The translations under genes were made by a program, and so were the position numbers. From the NCBI GenBank assembly GCA_031213475.1, contig JARUPZ010000005.1, positions 7,250,988 to 7,314,987 on the forward strand: a stretch of 64,000 nucleotides of DNA, in the 5' to 3' direction. Positions 1-11,512 of the stretch are shown one piece after another (the stretch's first letter is position 1; each line of letters begins with the position of its first letter). Source of the stretch: Nereocystis luetkeana (Eukaryota > Sar > Phaeophyceae > Laminariales > Laminariaceae). The notes under the pieces were generated by a model. The model did not search any database and was not told where the DNA came from. It saw only the letters and a program-made list of their open reading frames with translations.

Positions 1-1
1 T

Positions 2-669
2 CCCCTCGGGAAGTACACTGCTGTTGACAAGGCCGCGGTAGAAGGTGCTTGGGTACTACTGGGAAAGTCTAATAATGCGCTTTGAAGAATGCTGCAACGC
101 GAGCTATTGGCGGCATCGCAGGGAGCGGGCAGGGGGGACATCGACGGCGACGATGGTGGTACTCATTGCGGTAAGGAGGACTACAACGAGGGGGAGGATG
201 GCGACGAGGAGGGGAGAAAGGAGAGCGAGGTGGGAGGAGAGGATGGTGACATCGAAGGGAGCGGTTTGGAAGAGGACAGCAGCAGTGGTAGTGACAGTGG
301 GGATGCGGAAGGCGCCGACAACGAGGGGAAGAAGAGCGGCGACGAGGAAGGGAGGAAAACCTCGGGTGGGAGCGGAGTAGATGGTGACAACTATAGTGAT
401 CTCTAAGAGGGAAGCGTTTGCGATAACAGCAGTGATAGCGAGGTAGACGGTGAAGGCGGGGAAGAGGTTCCTGACGCCATTGCCGGGATTCAGTACTCAC
501 GCATGGGGAAGGGGCGTAGGCGGAAACGTTCCAACTCCGTTGCTGAGCACGTTTCCTCTGGGCCAGGCCCACCAGCAAATGTACACGCGGAAGAGCTCGG
601 ACGCGGAGCGTGCGCATGCGTGGCCAGTGACGGGCGTACAGTCAATGGCGGCCTCAATATGAATGAGTG
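2..669 (+). pseudogene. Decayed 3' coding tail, acidic Ser/Gly/Glu/Asp-rich protein
   Basis: One frame stays open from base 2 to the stop at 667-669 except for TGA at 83-85 and TAA at 404-406. The first part reads PLGKYTAVDKAAVEGAWVLL, then comes an acidic, Gly/Ser-rich stretch (EEDSSSGSDSGDAEGADNEG) and a basic patch (MGKGRRRKRSNSVAEHV) near codon 165. The composition on both sides of the second stop is the same, so the frame looks like the end of a real gene broken by two nonsense changes. An intron spanning either stop is also possible, but I see no strong donor and acceptor pair. The start lies outside the window. I do not recognise the family; similar acidic Ser-rich tails occur at 30.9-31.1 and 34.4-34.6 kb. 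Confidence 0.4.
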
Positions 670-1990
670 AACACCTTTACAAAACCAAAATAAGACATCC
701 GCTCGATTTCCGTCCGGCGAATATAAGAAACAGTATCAATAAGAAAAGGCTTGGAAAAATAAAAAAATAAAAAAATAAAAAGGAAACGCAGGCTGAGCTC
801 AGATCCCAGTTTCTTATTAGGTGTCCTGTACTGTACGCACAAGTATCTCGATAGACGACATTGAGTTTCGTTTCCAAATTATTGAAACCTGGCAGCTTGT
901 TGCTGGTGGCTGCAGGTTGCTGTCTCTGTGTGACACTCCCAGCACTCACCAGGAAGGGCCACCCTTTCCGAATATCCTGAATGAATAAGAAAAATCAAGA
1001 TAAGAAATACACGTTTATATACCTTCGGTGGATAAGAAACGTGATATACGAAAGTGACCCGGCCTTGAGAAACAAATACCTGGTACAAATCTGAGGCTCA
1101 CTCCAAACAGGAGTTTCTTATTGGCGGGCCTATAGTGTAGTGCCGGAAAACAGGAAATAATCACGGAATGAGATACCTCAACACAGGCAAGACCCGACTC
1201 CATAAAAGAGCGCAGAAAGGACGCGTGCAAGCTTTCGCCGGCACTGAGCGTGCTTGAATACAAAACATACAATGAGCAGACATCGTTACGGCCTACTGTT
1301 AAGGTCCGAGCCAACCAATCGCCTACTACCCAATCTAAACCTGGTAACTCTCTGAAAATATCGTGCGGGGGAAGGCGGAATACGAACGGTCGATAAGGAA
1401 CGAAACTGACCACCCCGGCCTGCTTGGGGATATTAAGGAGGCGGAGGGTAAACGCATGAACGGCAAATAAATGCGGTCTGACCTAAACCGAGGGCAACCT
1501 GTACGATGCGTGTGAAAGGTTCAGGAACATGGCCTCGGGGGTTAAAGAGGGGCCAAGGGATGCAAGAACAACAACGAGAAAGAGCTGGTACGAATGAAGG
1601 AATAAAAAGGCAAAGGAATCTTTCCACCGCTCTCGAAGTAAGTGGGGGCAAGAACAACAGTGGATACGGAACGCAAGAGACGCATGACGCATGACCGAGT
1701 GGCAAAGAGGCAGAAGTTAATCCAACCGTTCCAAATGGCGCACGAACTCAGCAGCCGCCGACTGCGAACACAGGGAAACGACGGGAGAGTTCGTGGAAAG
1801 TGAAAAGTCAAGCAAACAGTATTTTTTTTCCCAGTTCGTTCTTTTCACGTGCCTGCCATATCGCTTACGGGGGGGGAACGACAGTTTTTGTTTCTTCTAT
1901 TTTTATTGTTTTTTCATTGTTTATTTTTCTCTTTTTGAATTTGCTTCTCTGATTTTGGTTTGTCTTTGCTTCCTTTCGCTTGTCTATCTC
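670..1990. other. Non-coding stretch, nothing recognised
   Basis: Open frames here are short and of random composition. An A-rich run (about 756-782, aaaataaaa units) follows the decayed coding tail and might be a former 3' end or a retroposed A-tail. A T-rich stretch at 1,825-1,990 leads into an R1 fragment. Confidence 0.4.
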
Positions 1991-1994
1991 GTAG

Positions 1995-2025
1995 AATATG
2001 TATGTCGTGCCTGTCGTATCCAGTT
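1995..2025 (-). repeat. R1 repeat, short 3'-end fragment
   Basis: Reverse-complement match to the far end of R1 (the gacaggcacgacatacac segment seen at 13,248-13,270). Only about 30 bases are recognisable. The flanking T-rich sequence resembles the one beside the R1 copy at 62.5 kb. Confidence 0.45.
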
Positions 2026-2115
2026 GTTGTTCTCACATCAACTCTCAAACGAAAAGGAGTCCGTGGTCACAAAAAGGTGCTGGAACCCTAGGAAGATCCG
2101 AAAACCATATAATAT
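2025..2115 (+). repeat. Two-copy repeat E, copy 1
   Basis: About 95 bases that recur at 11,060-11,155. Shared blocks include ttgttgttctcacat, ccgtggtcaca, aaaggtgctg and ccgaaaaccat or ccggaaaaccat. Divergence is roughly 15% by eye. Class unknown. Confidence 0.55.
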
Positions 2116-2127
2116 GATGATAGAAGG

Positions 2128-2170
2128 CGCTTCGCTCCGCGGGCGGCCTACGCCGCCCGCTACGCTCGCT
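2128..2170. repeat. GC-rich perfect hairpin
   Basis: The segment gcgggcggc-ctac-gccgcccgc is a 9-bp perfect inverted repeat with a 4-base loop, set in sequence far less GC-rich. Flanks cttcgctccgc and tacgctcgctc lengthen the imperfect stem. A comparable hairpin occurs at about 8,574-8,610. Confidence 0.6.
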
Positions 2171-3257
2171 CAGGAAGGAAAAAAGTACATCGAATTATGC
2201 GAAGCGAACAGAGCTTTACGATTGAGTTTAGCTTTTTCAAGGATCGTAATTGCAAACCGGCGACTTGATAATGCCAAGAGTCCCGCCGCCATGCTTCAGG
2301 AAAAAACAGTCCCGACGTCAGCTTGGATGCCACATATATATACGCTTCGCGTCGCGGATGTCGTACGACCATACACCCCAGGTAGGGTACTACTGTCTGT
2401 ACTTTTTCTTCTTTCGATATGCTCTATGTCTGTACTGTATGCACGAAGAAAGCGAAAGCACAGCACGGCACAGAAGCAACAACAACGAAAATGAAACCGA
2501 AAACTCGGAAAGGAAAAAAAATCCCCGTCCCCTCTCTTGTAATATTTTTCTGCCTGACTGATTGGAACACCTTACACCCGGTCGGAAAGAAGAAAAGAAA
2601 AAATCGCACAGAAGAGCTTCTCTCTCAGCCTCGTACGCCGCCCGCCCCTCTCGCGACCACCTCGCTACCGATTGGGTCAGGGTAAAGCTTTTATCACTCT
2701 CTGCCACAATCAGCCCGTCGCCCGCCCCGCGTGAAGCCCGGTGCTCACCGTGGCCGTCGTTCGCCAGCTCGATAACGTTGGTGTTCAAACTGCACACCTC
2801 CCTCTTTCAACTTCAGCGTGGTCGCAAAAATAAGCACCGCTTGAATATTATCTTGCCCTCCCGAACGACCTTTATAAACTCGTACATACTCTATCAACAA
2901 TCATAAATCGAAGCCAGACAAAGCCCGTTCATGCATCCCTCGTGTTTCGAGGCACACGCGACGCCTGGGCACGAAAGCGGCGACCGCGCTCCTTGCAACC
3001 CCCCCTCTACCCGCCAGCACCCGCTGGCACCCGCGACGGTGCCGGGTCCTCCCGCGATGCCGTGCTCGGAGAAAACGCACGCACACGAAACGAAAGAAGA
3101 AAAAAAGAAGAAATGACCGAGAAAACGAAGAACTGCCGGAAAGGTCCGGCAAGTAATGAAAGGAGGCGGTTTGGAAGTGGGAGCTCTGAGAGGCCAGGGA
3201 TGCACCAACCGAGCACGCTCACGGGTTGTGATCTAAGTATTAGTTTTTTTGGTTTTT

Positions 3258-3358
3258 TTTTGTAAATGAAGTCAAAGTCCGACCCACCTGGGGCTCGAAC
3301 CCAGGACTCTAACAAGCAGAATTCGAGGTTAACCACTTGAACCACCGGGGCGACCGGC
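3258..3358 (-). repeat. tRNA-like module (SINE-like), copy 1
   Basis: Read on the minus strand it has an A-box-like tggttcaagtggttaa and a B-box-like ggttcgagcccc. The T-arm folds perfectly (ctggg/cccag around a 7-base ttcgagc loop). The acceptor arm does not pair well, so this is not a working tRNA gene. It is followed by ggactttgactt and then an A-rich tail. A second copy with the same 3' extension is at 13,497-13,590. Known biology: A and B boxes are the internal RNA polymerase III promoter of tRNA-derived SINEs. On the minus strand it directly follows the R1 copy. Confidence 0.6.
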
Positions 3359-3545
3359 ATCATTGCCACACAGCTGTGCTTACTGCATACGTGGCAACGT
3401 AGTATCTCCGTCGCGTAGCCTTGTGACCATATAATAACTTGTATATCTCTGGTAGGATCGAAGAATCGGCACGGACACTGGTAGTGCTGGAGGATGTCGA
3501 CGGGTAGAAAGAACGGTTTAATGTGAAGAACACACACACCTACAG
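3351..3545 (-). repeat. R1 interspersed repeat
   Basis: Near full-length R1 copy. On the minus strand it runs from ttcttcacattaaaccg through acccgtcgacatc, gtgccgattcttc, tggtcacaa and gatactacgttgccac. Same family as copies at 4.0, 13.0, 13.9, 14.1, 16.5-16.9/20.6, 62.5 and 62.9 kb. Confidence 0.75.
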
Positions 3546-4011
3546 CACAACACAACAACGAAACGACACAACGAGTGACACGATACCAACCCCAGCCCCG
3601 GCGACCACAGAAGACAGGCATTCGAACAACTAAAGGTGGCTACGCGGACGTATTCAAGTCGGACGTGTTCTAGTCGGAAGAGCCATCTATTTCGGCTCCG
3701 TGGGCCTCGTCAACGTTACGCACAACACGACGCATGAGAGAGCTTCCTTGATGCACTTGAAGGCACCACGAGCCGCGAACGGCTCCATTAGCCGACGTAT
3801 ACCGATCAGAATATAGCGCGAGCTTGACCGGTCCGGGGTCGTCCAAGATTCAAACAGTAAACAGTGGTTCACTGCAGAAGAGAAAACCCAATAAGCGCTC
3901 AGGGCGAGGCAGATTCGGATAGCAAACAGTGGTTGGCAGGTCGAAGGCGGATACGCCACATTCATTCGTGGAAGTTGCACACCAGTACTGCTACTGTAGT
4001 TGTGGGATGCC

Positions 4012-4240
4012 GACATGCGTGCGTGTGTTCTTAACATTAAACCGTTCTTTCTACCCGTCGGCAACCAGCACAACCGGTGTCCGCGCCGATTCTTCAATTC
4101 GATTAATAGAAGAGATACAAGGTATGTGGTCACAAAGCTACGCCACAGAGATCCTACGTTGCCACTTATGCAATAAGCACAGCGATGGGCAATGCAATGC
4201 CATGTCATCATACTGGATACGACAGGCAACATATATAAGT
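4012..4240 (+). repeat. R1 interspersed repeat
   Basis: Full-length copy, starting near gtgttcttaacattaaaccg and ending near actggatacgacaggcaaca. It contains no coherent reading frame. No clear terminal inverted repeat or target duplication was found by eye. Confidence 0.75.
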
Positions 4241-4383
4241 AGTTCTATGTATGATACCTAGCAAGTTGTCCAGTCGCACACCCTCAGCAGTAGGTAAAAT
4301 CGTACTGGGCAAGAGCCGCAAAGCCTCATTCTGCCGCCCGTCTCTCTTAACCCTATCTGTCTCGGTGTCCATCCTACATAGTC

Positions 4384-4680
4384 ATAATAGTAGTTGTAGA
4401 GGTACGGCGGTAGTAGTAGCCGCAACAGCAGCAGTAGGAGCAGCGGTAGTTGTAGTAGTACTCATAGTAGTATAAATAGTTGTAGTAGCAGTAGTTGTAG
4501 TAGTACAGTAGTCCGAAGTAGAACAGCAGTAGCAGTAGTAGTATTATTAGTAGTATTAATAGTAGTATTAGTAGTAGTATTAGTAGTAGTAGTTGCTGCG
4601 GTTGTTGTTGTTATTGTAGTGGTAGTAGTAGCAGCAGTAGTAGTGCAGGAGTGATGCTGTTGCCACGAGTCTGTTGTTGT
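4384..4680. repeat. Degenerate (TAG/GTA)n trinucleotide array
   Basis: Nearly 300 bases of tag/gta/gtt triplets with interruptions. The minus-strand frame reads as Thr-rich low complexity and is not credible as a gene. Confidence 0.8.
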
Positions 4681-4689
4681 AACCATGAG

Positions 4690-7020
4690 TATATCCTGCT
4701 TTTGACAGTCATTAATTCAAACGTAGAGCCAATCATTTCATGAAAAGTACAGTTTTTTTTCATGGTGCCGTCAGTATCGAATGTAGAGTTGTGCAGTAAC
4801 AAATAGTAATGATTACTCCTGCCGAGTTGCTCCCTATCTATATTGAAAATTGATGGTGATGCTAGAGTTCCACTATACTGCTGCTGTTGCCACGAGCCGG
4901 CTGCTGTTGGCGTGAGTATTTGTTAGGCAGCCATTCGAAACTTTTCATGTGACAAATGCAGATCACCCTTTCATCGTGCCTCAACCGTACATACACCTAT
5001 TTATTCATGACTGAATACAGCGAAGACGCTGCTTCCTACAAATACATGAGTAGTGATGATTTAGTATTATAAGGATTACCTTGGACAGGGTAGTCGATCG
5101 ATCTTTTACCCCTGTAGCTCGGTAGGTAACAAGTCCTTCACATTTGGCGTCGTTATTCGGCCTTTCTGTACTACTGACTCTTTTTTTTACTCGTACGTAT
5201 ATAAGGATAGGTGGTATATGTATACGTATGATTGTAAAATTTTCGTACTTTTGCCAACTTTTCTCTTCGTACAAAGCACTCTTCGGCAAAACATCCAATG
5301 CTCGGGAAAATGAAGCCCGGGCGGACACGTTGGTCCAGGTCTCGGCGCGATCCGTGCACTCTGGAGCGCGTGGCAGGCGCTCAAAGTTCTTTTTCCGGCG
5401 GGAGGGGATAAGACAATTTCCCTGGTTTCGATACGAGAGGCCTTATTTCGTACGTACGTAACACTGAAATGCCGTCTCATTTTTTTGGGCCTTGTACTAC
5501 TCTGTACCTACCGGTACGTTTTTTTGCGTCTGAACACACCAACGCACAACACAGACAACAGACAACCCAATACAGCAGCAGAGCAGAAAGCGTGGTTAAC
5601 CCCAGCTGCATACTGCACTGCAACCCTGTCTTCCAGCAGCAGCAGCACAGTGATCAGTCACGGGCACGTGTGGCAGGTCTACATGCTGCTGTAATATTGC
5701 TGTGGCTATCTTTTTTATGACCCGAGATCGATCATCCCGCAACAACACACCTCCCTCTCTGCTTATTCTACGTGCGTACTGCTGTGTGCGATCCTACACA
5801 CTCACTGCTCCAGCCGTGCTCGACACAGTGCGCCAACAGCAGCAGGTAGCGTACTATGCACATGTGGCAGATCCGCGCTGTACTCTCAGGACTACAGCAA
5901 GCAGAGGTGTTTGATGTTGTTGTCTTCGGCGTATTGGCCTATGCACGTATCTGCTGCATGCAGTGTGTGGCCGGCACTTTTTACTCCGTACCGATCATCC
6001 TCGGAGGGCAGCAAATCATTCCTACAAGGCATCGCGTACAGCAGCATTCGTCCAAAAATACTCTAAGTTACGGACTGCTGTGTGCCCTACACTGCTGACC
6101 GATCCTAGAGCCAGTCGAAAGAGCACCAGGACACTTTCCTTTGTCGCAGTACGCGTATCTTATTATGCTGTCGTATTTGTGATATAAAAATGCCAGTACT
6201 GTTAGATACATACATGCTGTTATATCCTGTTCTATGTGTTTTGGATTGCGTGAAAACACACAACGTGTCAGTGTATGTAGCGTATGTATGATCGATGACA
6301 AACTGCACTTGATAATTTTATTTTTTCGTTACTTCTGTACCGAGGTTCGACTCGGACGATCCTTGCTCTTTTTTCTCTCTCTAAATGTCCACCTGTACAT
6401 TGCTATAATACTCACTCGTAGTATCGTACGAAAAATAAACCGATTTGATGAACATCAAGACTACCACAACCAACATCCCTCTCCATCAGTTCCACCAGAA
6501 AACAACCACTCCCCCCCGAGAAGCATCTACCCAAAACCCGCTGTCAACATCCACCTTGCTTTTCTGACGTGCTCTTTACGCGTGTGATACACCTAGCCGG
6601 CAAGTTGTGTGTTTTCACACAATGCCACGGAGTTTGGGCGCGCACAATGCTTGGCGTGCGTTCATACACCTTAACCTTTCACAGTTTAGTTGGTTGCTCC
6701 CAATACTTGGGACTAAATCAAAGTATGTTCGAGAAAAATACTGTAGGTACTACTTCCGGGTTTTCACTGCTGCAGCAGCAGCAGCAGATGGATACTGCGA
6801 GCACTCGCAGTATTACTGTGTAGTATTGCCAGGTTCTGTACTGCTACTATATACTGAGGATACTACTCTGCGGATACTTTCGGGCTCGCACTAATTCCGG
6901 ATTCGATTCGATTCGAGGTTCTGCACTTCAGATCTTTTCTATTCTCCCAAGTATTTCGTGTTTCAATACTTACTACTGCGGGTACATAGTATTGCCTGTA
7001 TTCTCGAGCTTCCGTACTGC
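4690..7020. other. Non-coding, no gene seen
   Basis: Short frames only. It contains scattered CAG triplets (about 5,630, 5,838 and 6,770) and palindromic bits such as tacgtacgta at 5,448-5,460. No conserved protein signature was recognised on either strand. Confidence 0.35.
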
Positions 7021-7022
7021 CC

Positions 7023-7150
7023 ATACTCTCAGTATACTCTCAGTAGTTGGGCCTTCTCAGTGCTCACTATATATTGGCCTCCGTGCTGCTCATACTCTCA
7101 GTAGTTGGGCCTTCTCAGTACTCATCACTAAATATTGGCCTCCGGTACTT
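7023..7150 (+). repeat. Tandem duplication of a ~65-bp unit
   Basis: Two adjacent units share ctcagtagttgggccttct, then cagt(g/a)ctca and atattggcctccg. The first starts at about 7,030 and the second at about 7,095. It is non-coding. Confidence 0.7.
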
Positions 7151-8565
7151 CAATACTCGAAGGACTCGGACTGCGAGTTATTCTCGAACATTTTCTACTC
7201 TCACTTACTTGTGTCCGTGAAAAGTTGTTTTCCCAGAGCGCCAAAAACGTAAGTTTTTAGGGAAGAATGGGAATATTTTTTATGTATCTGCTGGATTTAC
7301 TCAGCCGGGCACAAAGCAATATAACGCAACCTCGACCTTATGCAACATTTTGTAATTAAATTTACGCCGCAAGCAACGAAATGATCGCCGCGAGTCATAT
7401 GTTCAGGATCAATATCCACTTAACGGTATACCCTCTTTGTTTTATTGTATATAGTAGTAAAACACATATATATATACCTGGTATATATACATATATATAG
7501 TAGTAAATTAATATGATCGCACACTATTTCCACTATTATTATTAATAACAGCACTATGTAGTCTGTCCTTGGAAAAAGTGTGTGTGTTCTTCACATGACA
7601 TGATCGGTGGATGCAATTAGTTCTCAACAGGCAGTTAGTTCTCAACAGGTGTGCAGGTATTTCATACCAGCATTAGTTCGCTCTTGCGCCACTCCCCTAG
7701 GCACTTCCCGGAGGGGAACCTTGTAGTATATTATTATCAGGATTACCATCCGACAACATGCAGCATGAGCTTCAAAATTGATCAATAAAAAAGATCGAGA
7801 AAGAAGAAATCCCCGGATACAAAGGAAACCTAAAAACAAGGTATATCTACCTTCTAGGTCTACTTCCTTTTATGCTTTATCTACGTACGGTACTCTATAT
7901 GTTGCCTTGGCTCCTCCTCTACATCTTAATATGTACACGTTACTTTCTATTCTTAAATCCTAAGACACACCCAAGCTCCATCCCCACGCCATCGGTGTGG
8001 GTCTGTCACCTCCCCCCCCCCCTGCTCCTTCTCGATTCCTGACGATCTTAAAGCTGGAGTGGAAATCGCGATACCCTCCTGTATCAGTTGAGGAGACAGC
8101 CAGATACGTACTACGAGTCTGAGAGCATCATGTGGCGTGCTAGTAATAGAAACCTCTATAGATGCATGAAGATGCAAGGTTCAGGAGACAATCTGGCACT
8201 CAACTGTTCCCCCCTGTCGCACTTAGTTTCTTTACGCATTTTGAGCTCTCTATAATAATATAATCAACAGGAAACTATCCAAGAAGAAGAGTGCCCTGGC
8301 CAGCATCGACATCCCTGTGTCCTTCCTCCATGAGGCACCATGACACAGTAGTGTAGTATTCACCACAGAACGAGTTGTAATCAGTTACTACTGCTGACTA
8401 CTGTTACTCTTTCCTCCGTACAACACGCGAACTCATCGCTCACATTTCCGCCAAGAACAGCTAAACGTGTGCTACCTGTGACTCCCTTTTCGCCTTGCGA
8501 CGCCCCCGGGATTTCATGTTACCCAACATCCCGAATGGGAACCTTGTTTATATATACAATGTAAA
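7150..8565. other. Non-coding; AT microsatellite and a repeat fragment
   Basis: It holds a TA-rich stretch with an internal tacctggta motif (about 7,464-7,505). On the minus strand at about 7,683-7,730 is a segment (aaggttc...gtgcctaggggagtggcg) that recurs on the + strand at about 22,757-22,800. No gene was recognised. Confidence 0.4.
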
Positions 8566-8573
8566 GGGGGGGG

Positions 8574-8610
8574 GTCGCCGCGGCGGGCTGACGCCCGCCG
8601 GCGGCCCCGC
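8574..8610. repeat. GC-rich hairpin
   Basis: gccgcggcgggc-tgac-gcccgccggcggc forms a long GC stem with one or two mismatches, following a run of nine G. It resembles the hairpin at 2,138-2,160 in GC content and loop size. Confidence 0.6.
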
Positions 8611-8619
8611 GCCTGCCCG

Positions 8620-9475
8620 TAATATCTGAAGGCGTACGGGTATGTAACTCGAGGCTGTTAGTGCGACAGGACTGCCAAGGGGTACATTCTAAAAAACAAT
8701 TTTGAGTGAGAAAGAAAACGCTGGAAACACAAGAAAAAAAAACATTTCCATCCGGCATCGGTCACAGCAACACATAACTCGTTGGTACAGCAGCCAGCAG
8801 CATTGCAGAGTGCTACGTACGAGATACTCGATGTCTGCACTGTAGACTTCGTATGCAGATAGCCACAAAACAGTTTGTTGAGCAGAAGCAGTCTGTGGAG
8901 CAAATCGAACGTACGAAGCGCCGGCGATTACATTGGTGCAGGAACCTCAGCAGCAGCAAGCCGAAGCAGCAGCATAGCGTACATGTACGTATCTTACGAA
9001 AACTACGCTGGCACGAGTCCCCCGCCGATATGCCAAATATAATATCAATCACGACATCTTCCGAAGCAGATTAATCAGTCTTTCCGCTTGAAAATGTGGA
9101 GACACTTTACCGAGAGGGGGTGACTTGCATATTAACCATGCTCACGGGGGTCAGCGGCAAAAACATATCGCAGACATAGCAAGAAGAGCAGTAACAACAG
9201 CAGAACAGCACGACAGTACTGGCACGTACATAGCAGCAGTAGTACCAGAGCAGCGAGCGGCGTGACAGCGGCAGGAGCAGCCGGAGTAGCCATGAATCAC
9301 ACTAGTAAGTAAAATGACTTTCTGACCGGCCAAAGGCAGTCCTGACGGGGCAAAGGTAGGCCGTCAACCGAAATATGTGAGAAATCACGTACTGGTAGCT
9401 TTGAGAATTAATTAATTATTGGGTATCAATCACTCTAATCGTCGAACTAAGTATCGACCACTCATGCATTTAATA
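8620..9475. other. Non-coding, nothing recognised
   Basis: Only short frames. Interrupted CAG triplets occur around 8,940-8,980 and 9,180-9,280. A region boundary or the 3' flank of the minus-strand gene to the right is possible. Confidence 0.3.
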
Positions 9476-9479
9476 CAGT

Positions 9480-9590
9480 TCACAGCTGACGTATCTGAGA
9501 TGTTTCTCGCGCCCCGTCAAGGTACTGCCCGAGCGTGGCAGAAGAGGCCGTCTCTATAGCAGTAGGCACGACAACAAGAAAAGGTGTAAG
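9480..9590 (-). CDS. Possible terminal exon of an unknown minus-strand gene
   Basis: On the minus strand, after a pyrimidine-rich stretch ending ccctcaag, a frame reads GMLTPFLVVVPTAIETASSA and goes on to a TGA at 9,480. It has a short hydrophobic stretch. The next supported exon upstream (10,078-10,335) ends in a phase that does not select this frame with this acceptor, so either a small exon is missing between them or another frame is used. The call is weak. Confidence 0.25.
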   Translation of the reverse strand, partial: LTPFLVVVPTAIETASSATLGQYLDGARETSQIRQL

Positions 9591-10077
9591 CATACCCTTG
9601 AGGGACAGCAGCGAAACATGTCGCAGGGTGAGCGTAACGTGTACATACATACAGGCATACATGTACTCGTTCATAACTTCTTTTTTCCATGGCAGTTACA
9701 TGTTAATCCAAACGTCTTCACAACACAACCAAAACTCCACGATTCACGTGGTGGAAAGCGAGTTTATTTGCCTTGAATTCGAGTAGCGTTTGTTGCGTAA
9801 CGTGTTTAGTCCACATTTCCCTACAATCAATGGCGTCGACGGCAGGGTGTGAGATTGTGAAGAGCGAGGTCCGTATTTCGATTCTCACCGTCATCCCGCG
9901 AAAAAAAGGGGAACAAAGGGGGATATCTCATGTTCAAGAACCTGTAAAACTCTCTCACTTAAAAAAAAAACAGGACGGAGCGATGAGAGCAATGCGATCC
10001 TTGCATACTGAGTCCAATACCGAAAGATCGGAGGTAAAACTTGGATACTCAGAGTCTCATCGGGGTTCCTTACTTAC

Positions 10078-10335
10078 TCGCAAGAAGAGATAAGTCAGGT
10101 TTAGTGAGGGAGAATGCGGTGGAAAGCGAGTCACTGTCGGCCAGAGCTGCTGTCCGCACAAAAGTGTTTTCGTAGACACCGTTTGTACCTCCACCACCGT
10201 ACAGCTCGTCCCGTGTCGTAGCCTCGTCCGATTCGGTCGATACCAAAGAATCCGTCCCCTCTGTCTTACGGAATCTGGTCGCCCGGCGTGCACAGCAGCT
10301 AAAGAGGCTAGTGACGTTCGTTTCGCGACCATACG
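10078..10335 (-). CDS. Exon of an unrecognised minus-strand gene
   Basis: On the minus strand the exon starts after tctag and ends at a consensus donor, gcga|gtaagt. It reads 85 codons with no stop: basic and Cys-containing near the start (LFSCCARRATRFRKTEG), then acidic and Ser/Thr-rich (DSLVSTESDEATTRDELYGG), ending LTKPDLSLLA. Incoming phase is two bases, which matches the single base left by the donor of the exon at 10,724. The composition would suit a cytoplasmic regulatory tail, but I do not recognise the family. If the donor is ignored the frame stops eight bases later at TAA. Confidence 0.42.
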
Positions 10336-10723
10336 CTAGACTACGAATTTCAAACTTTTTGCGATAAACTCGTGCTTTCACACGTAAAATAGCGCGAATC
10401 CTAACTTCGATACTCGTTTCTTGAACGCCCAACGCTCAACGCTCAAGCAACGGCGGAGCATTAGACCGGCCACCCCAGCCCATACTCCCCACACTCTTGC
10501 TGCCACGAGCTATCGAAAGCCGCGGAGGATGCGGCGTCTCCCGTTTCGGCCGAAAAAAGGAGAAGAGGTCCAATCTGGGAGCTGGCATCGTGAAAAAAAT
10601 ATTTTTACCGTCACGAGCGAGCATAGATCTCTGCTGACGGCACATTTCGGTGTTCAATAGTCTTCTTCGGTGGGGGGGCACCGATTCGAAGCAAAAACGA
10701 GGAATAAGCGTTAAACTACTCAC

Positions 10724-10949
10724 CAGTAGTGGCTGTTTCCTTTGATCCAACGGAGTGCATCATCGCGAGACCCATATATATACTATATATATATATTTTT
10801 TGTCTTCTGTGATTCATGACCACGGTCCATACCAACTTCTTGGGTAAAACCCTGCCAATAAGGGCATTACTATTATATACCGGGAACACCTTAATAATAT
10901 ATGTATCAGTATACAGTTGAACTTGTCGAGCCTGCTGCACGTCCTCCAT
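10724..10949 (-). CDS. Upstream exon of the same minus-strand gene
   Basis: The frame begins with ATG at 10,949 (MEDVQQARQVQLYTDTYIIK) and runs to a consensus donor actactg|gtgagt at 10,724. The exon leaves one base, which pairs with the two-base start of the exon at 10,335 to make an Ala codon. An embedded (TA)n run encodes an Ile/Tyr stretch, so part of this span may instead be intron ending at tatatatag, leaving a shorter exon that starts just before MGLAMMHSVG. Function unknown. Confidence 0.33.
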
Positions 10950-11059
10950 GCCTCAGTATATTTTAGAGTTTGCTACAACAATACCAGATCAACATACTAG
11001 CCTTGTAGAGCAATAGTTGAATATCTACACAAGTACCAAGTATACCTGGTATGTAATAC

Positions 11060-11155
11060 TGTTGTTGTTCTCACATTAACTCTCTGACGAAGGAGCCCGT
11101 GGTCACACAAAGGTGCTGAAGCCATATTAAGAGGAATATATATCCGGAAAACCAT
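11060..11155 (+). repeat. Two-copy repeat E, copy 2
   Basis: Matches 2,025-2,115. It is preceded directly by tatacctggtatgtaatac, one of the dispersed tacctggta motifs. Class unknown. Confidence 0.55.
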
Positions 11156-11512
11156 TAAAAAATCGAACTTCGGCTGCCCAAAAACAAAAAACAAAAACAA
11201 GAGACGAAGAAGGCGCACACAAGATAAAATCAACGTTGGAAACTGAACTACTATGGCCGCGCGTATATCCTCTCAACTATACAAAATAGAGTCCCCCCCG
11301 TTCCCACAACAAACCAACTCGTGGCTGCTGACTACAGCGCGCTGCTGTCTGGAGTACTGCCTGCACCGTACGCAACGCGCGGTAGTCATGAAACACAGAG
11401 AGAAGCACGACTGATGTCTGGGGTGCTATTAGAGTGACGACTGGCGGACATGTAGTGAAAAAGGAGTAATCGAACCGAAAAAAACACCACCCGAATATCA
11501 ACGTTCGCCATC

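Noticed and set aside
1793..2494. 233-codon + strand frame
   Set aside because: It runs through a T-rich stretch, an R1 fragment, repeat E and a GC hairpin. It is a chance frame across repeats with no protein-like composition.
3275..3358. Functional tRNA gene
   Set aside because: The T-arm is perfect but the acceptor arm does not pair, and a second copy shares non-tRNA 3' sequence, so it is a tRNA-derived repeat.
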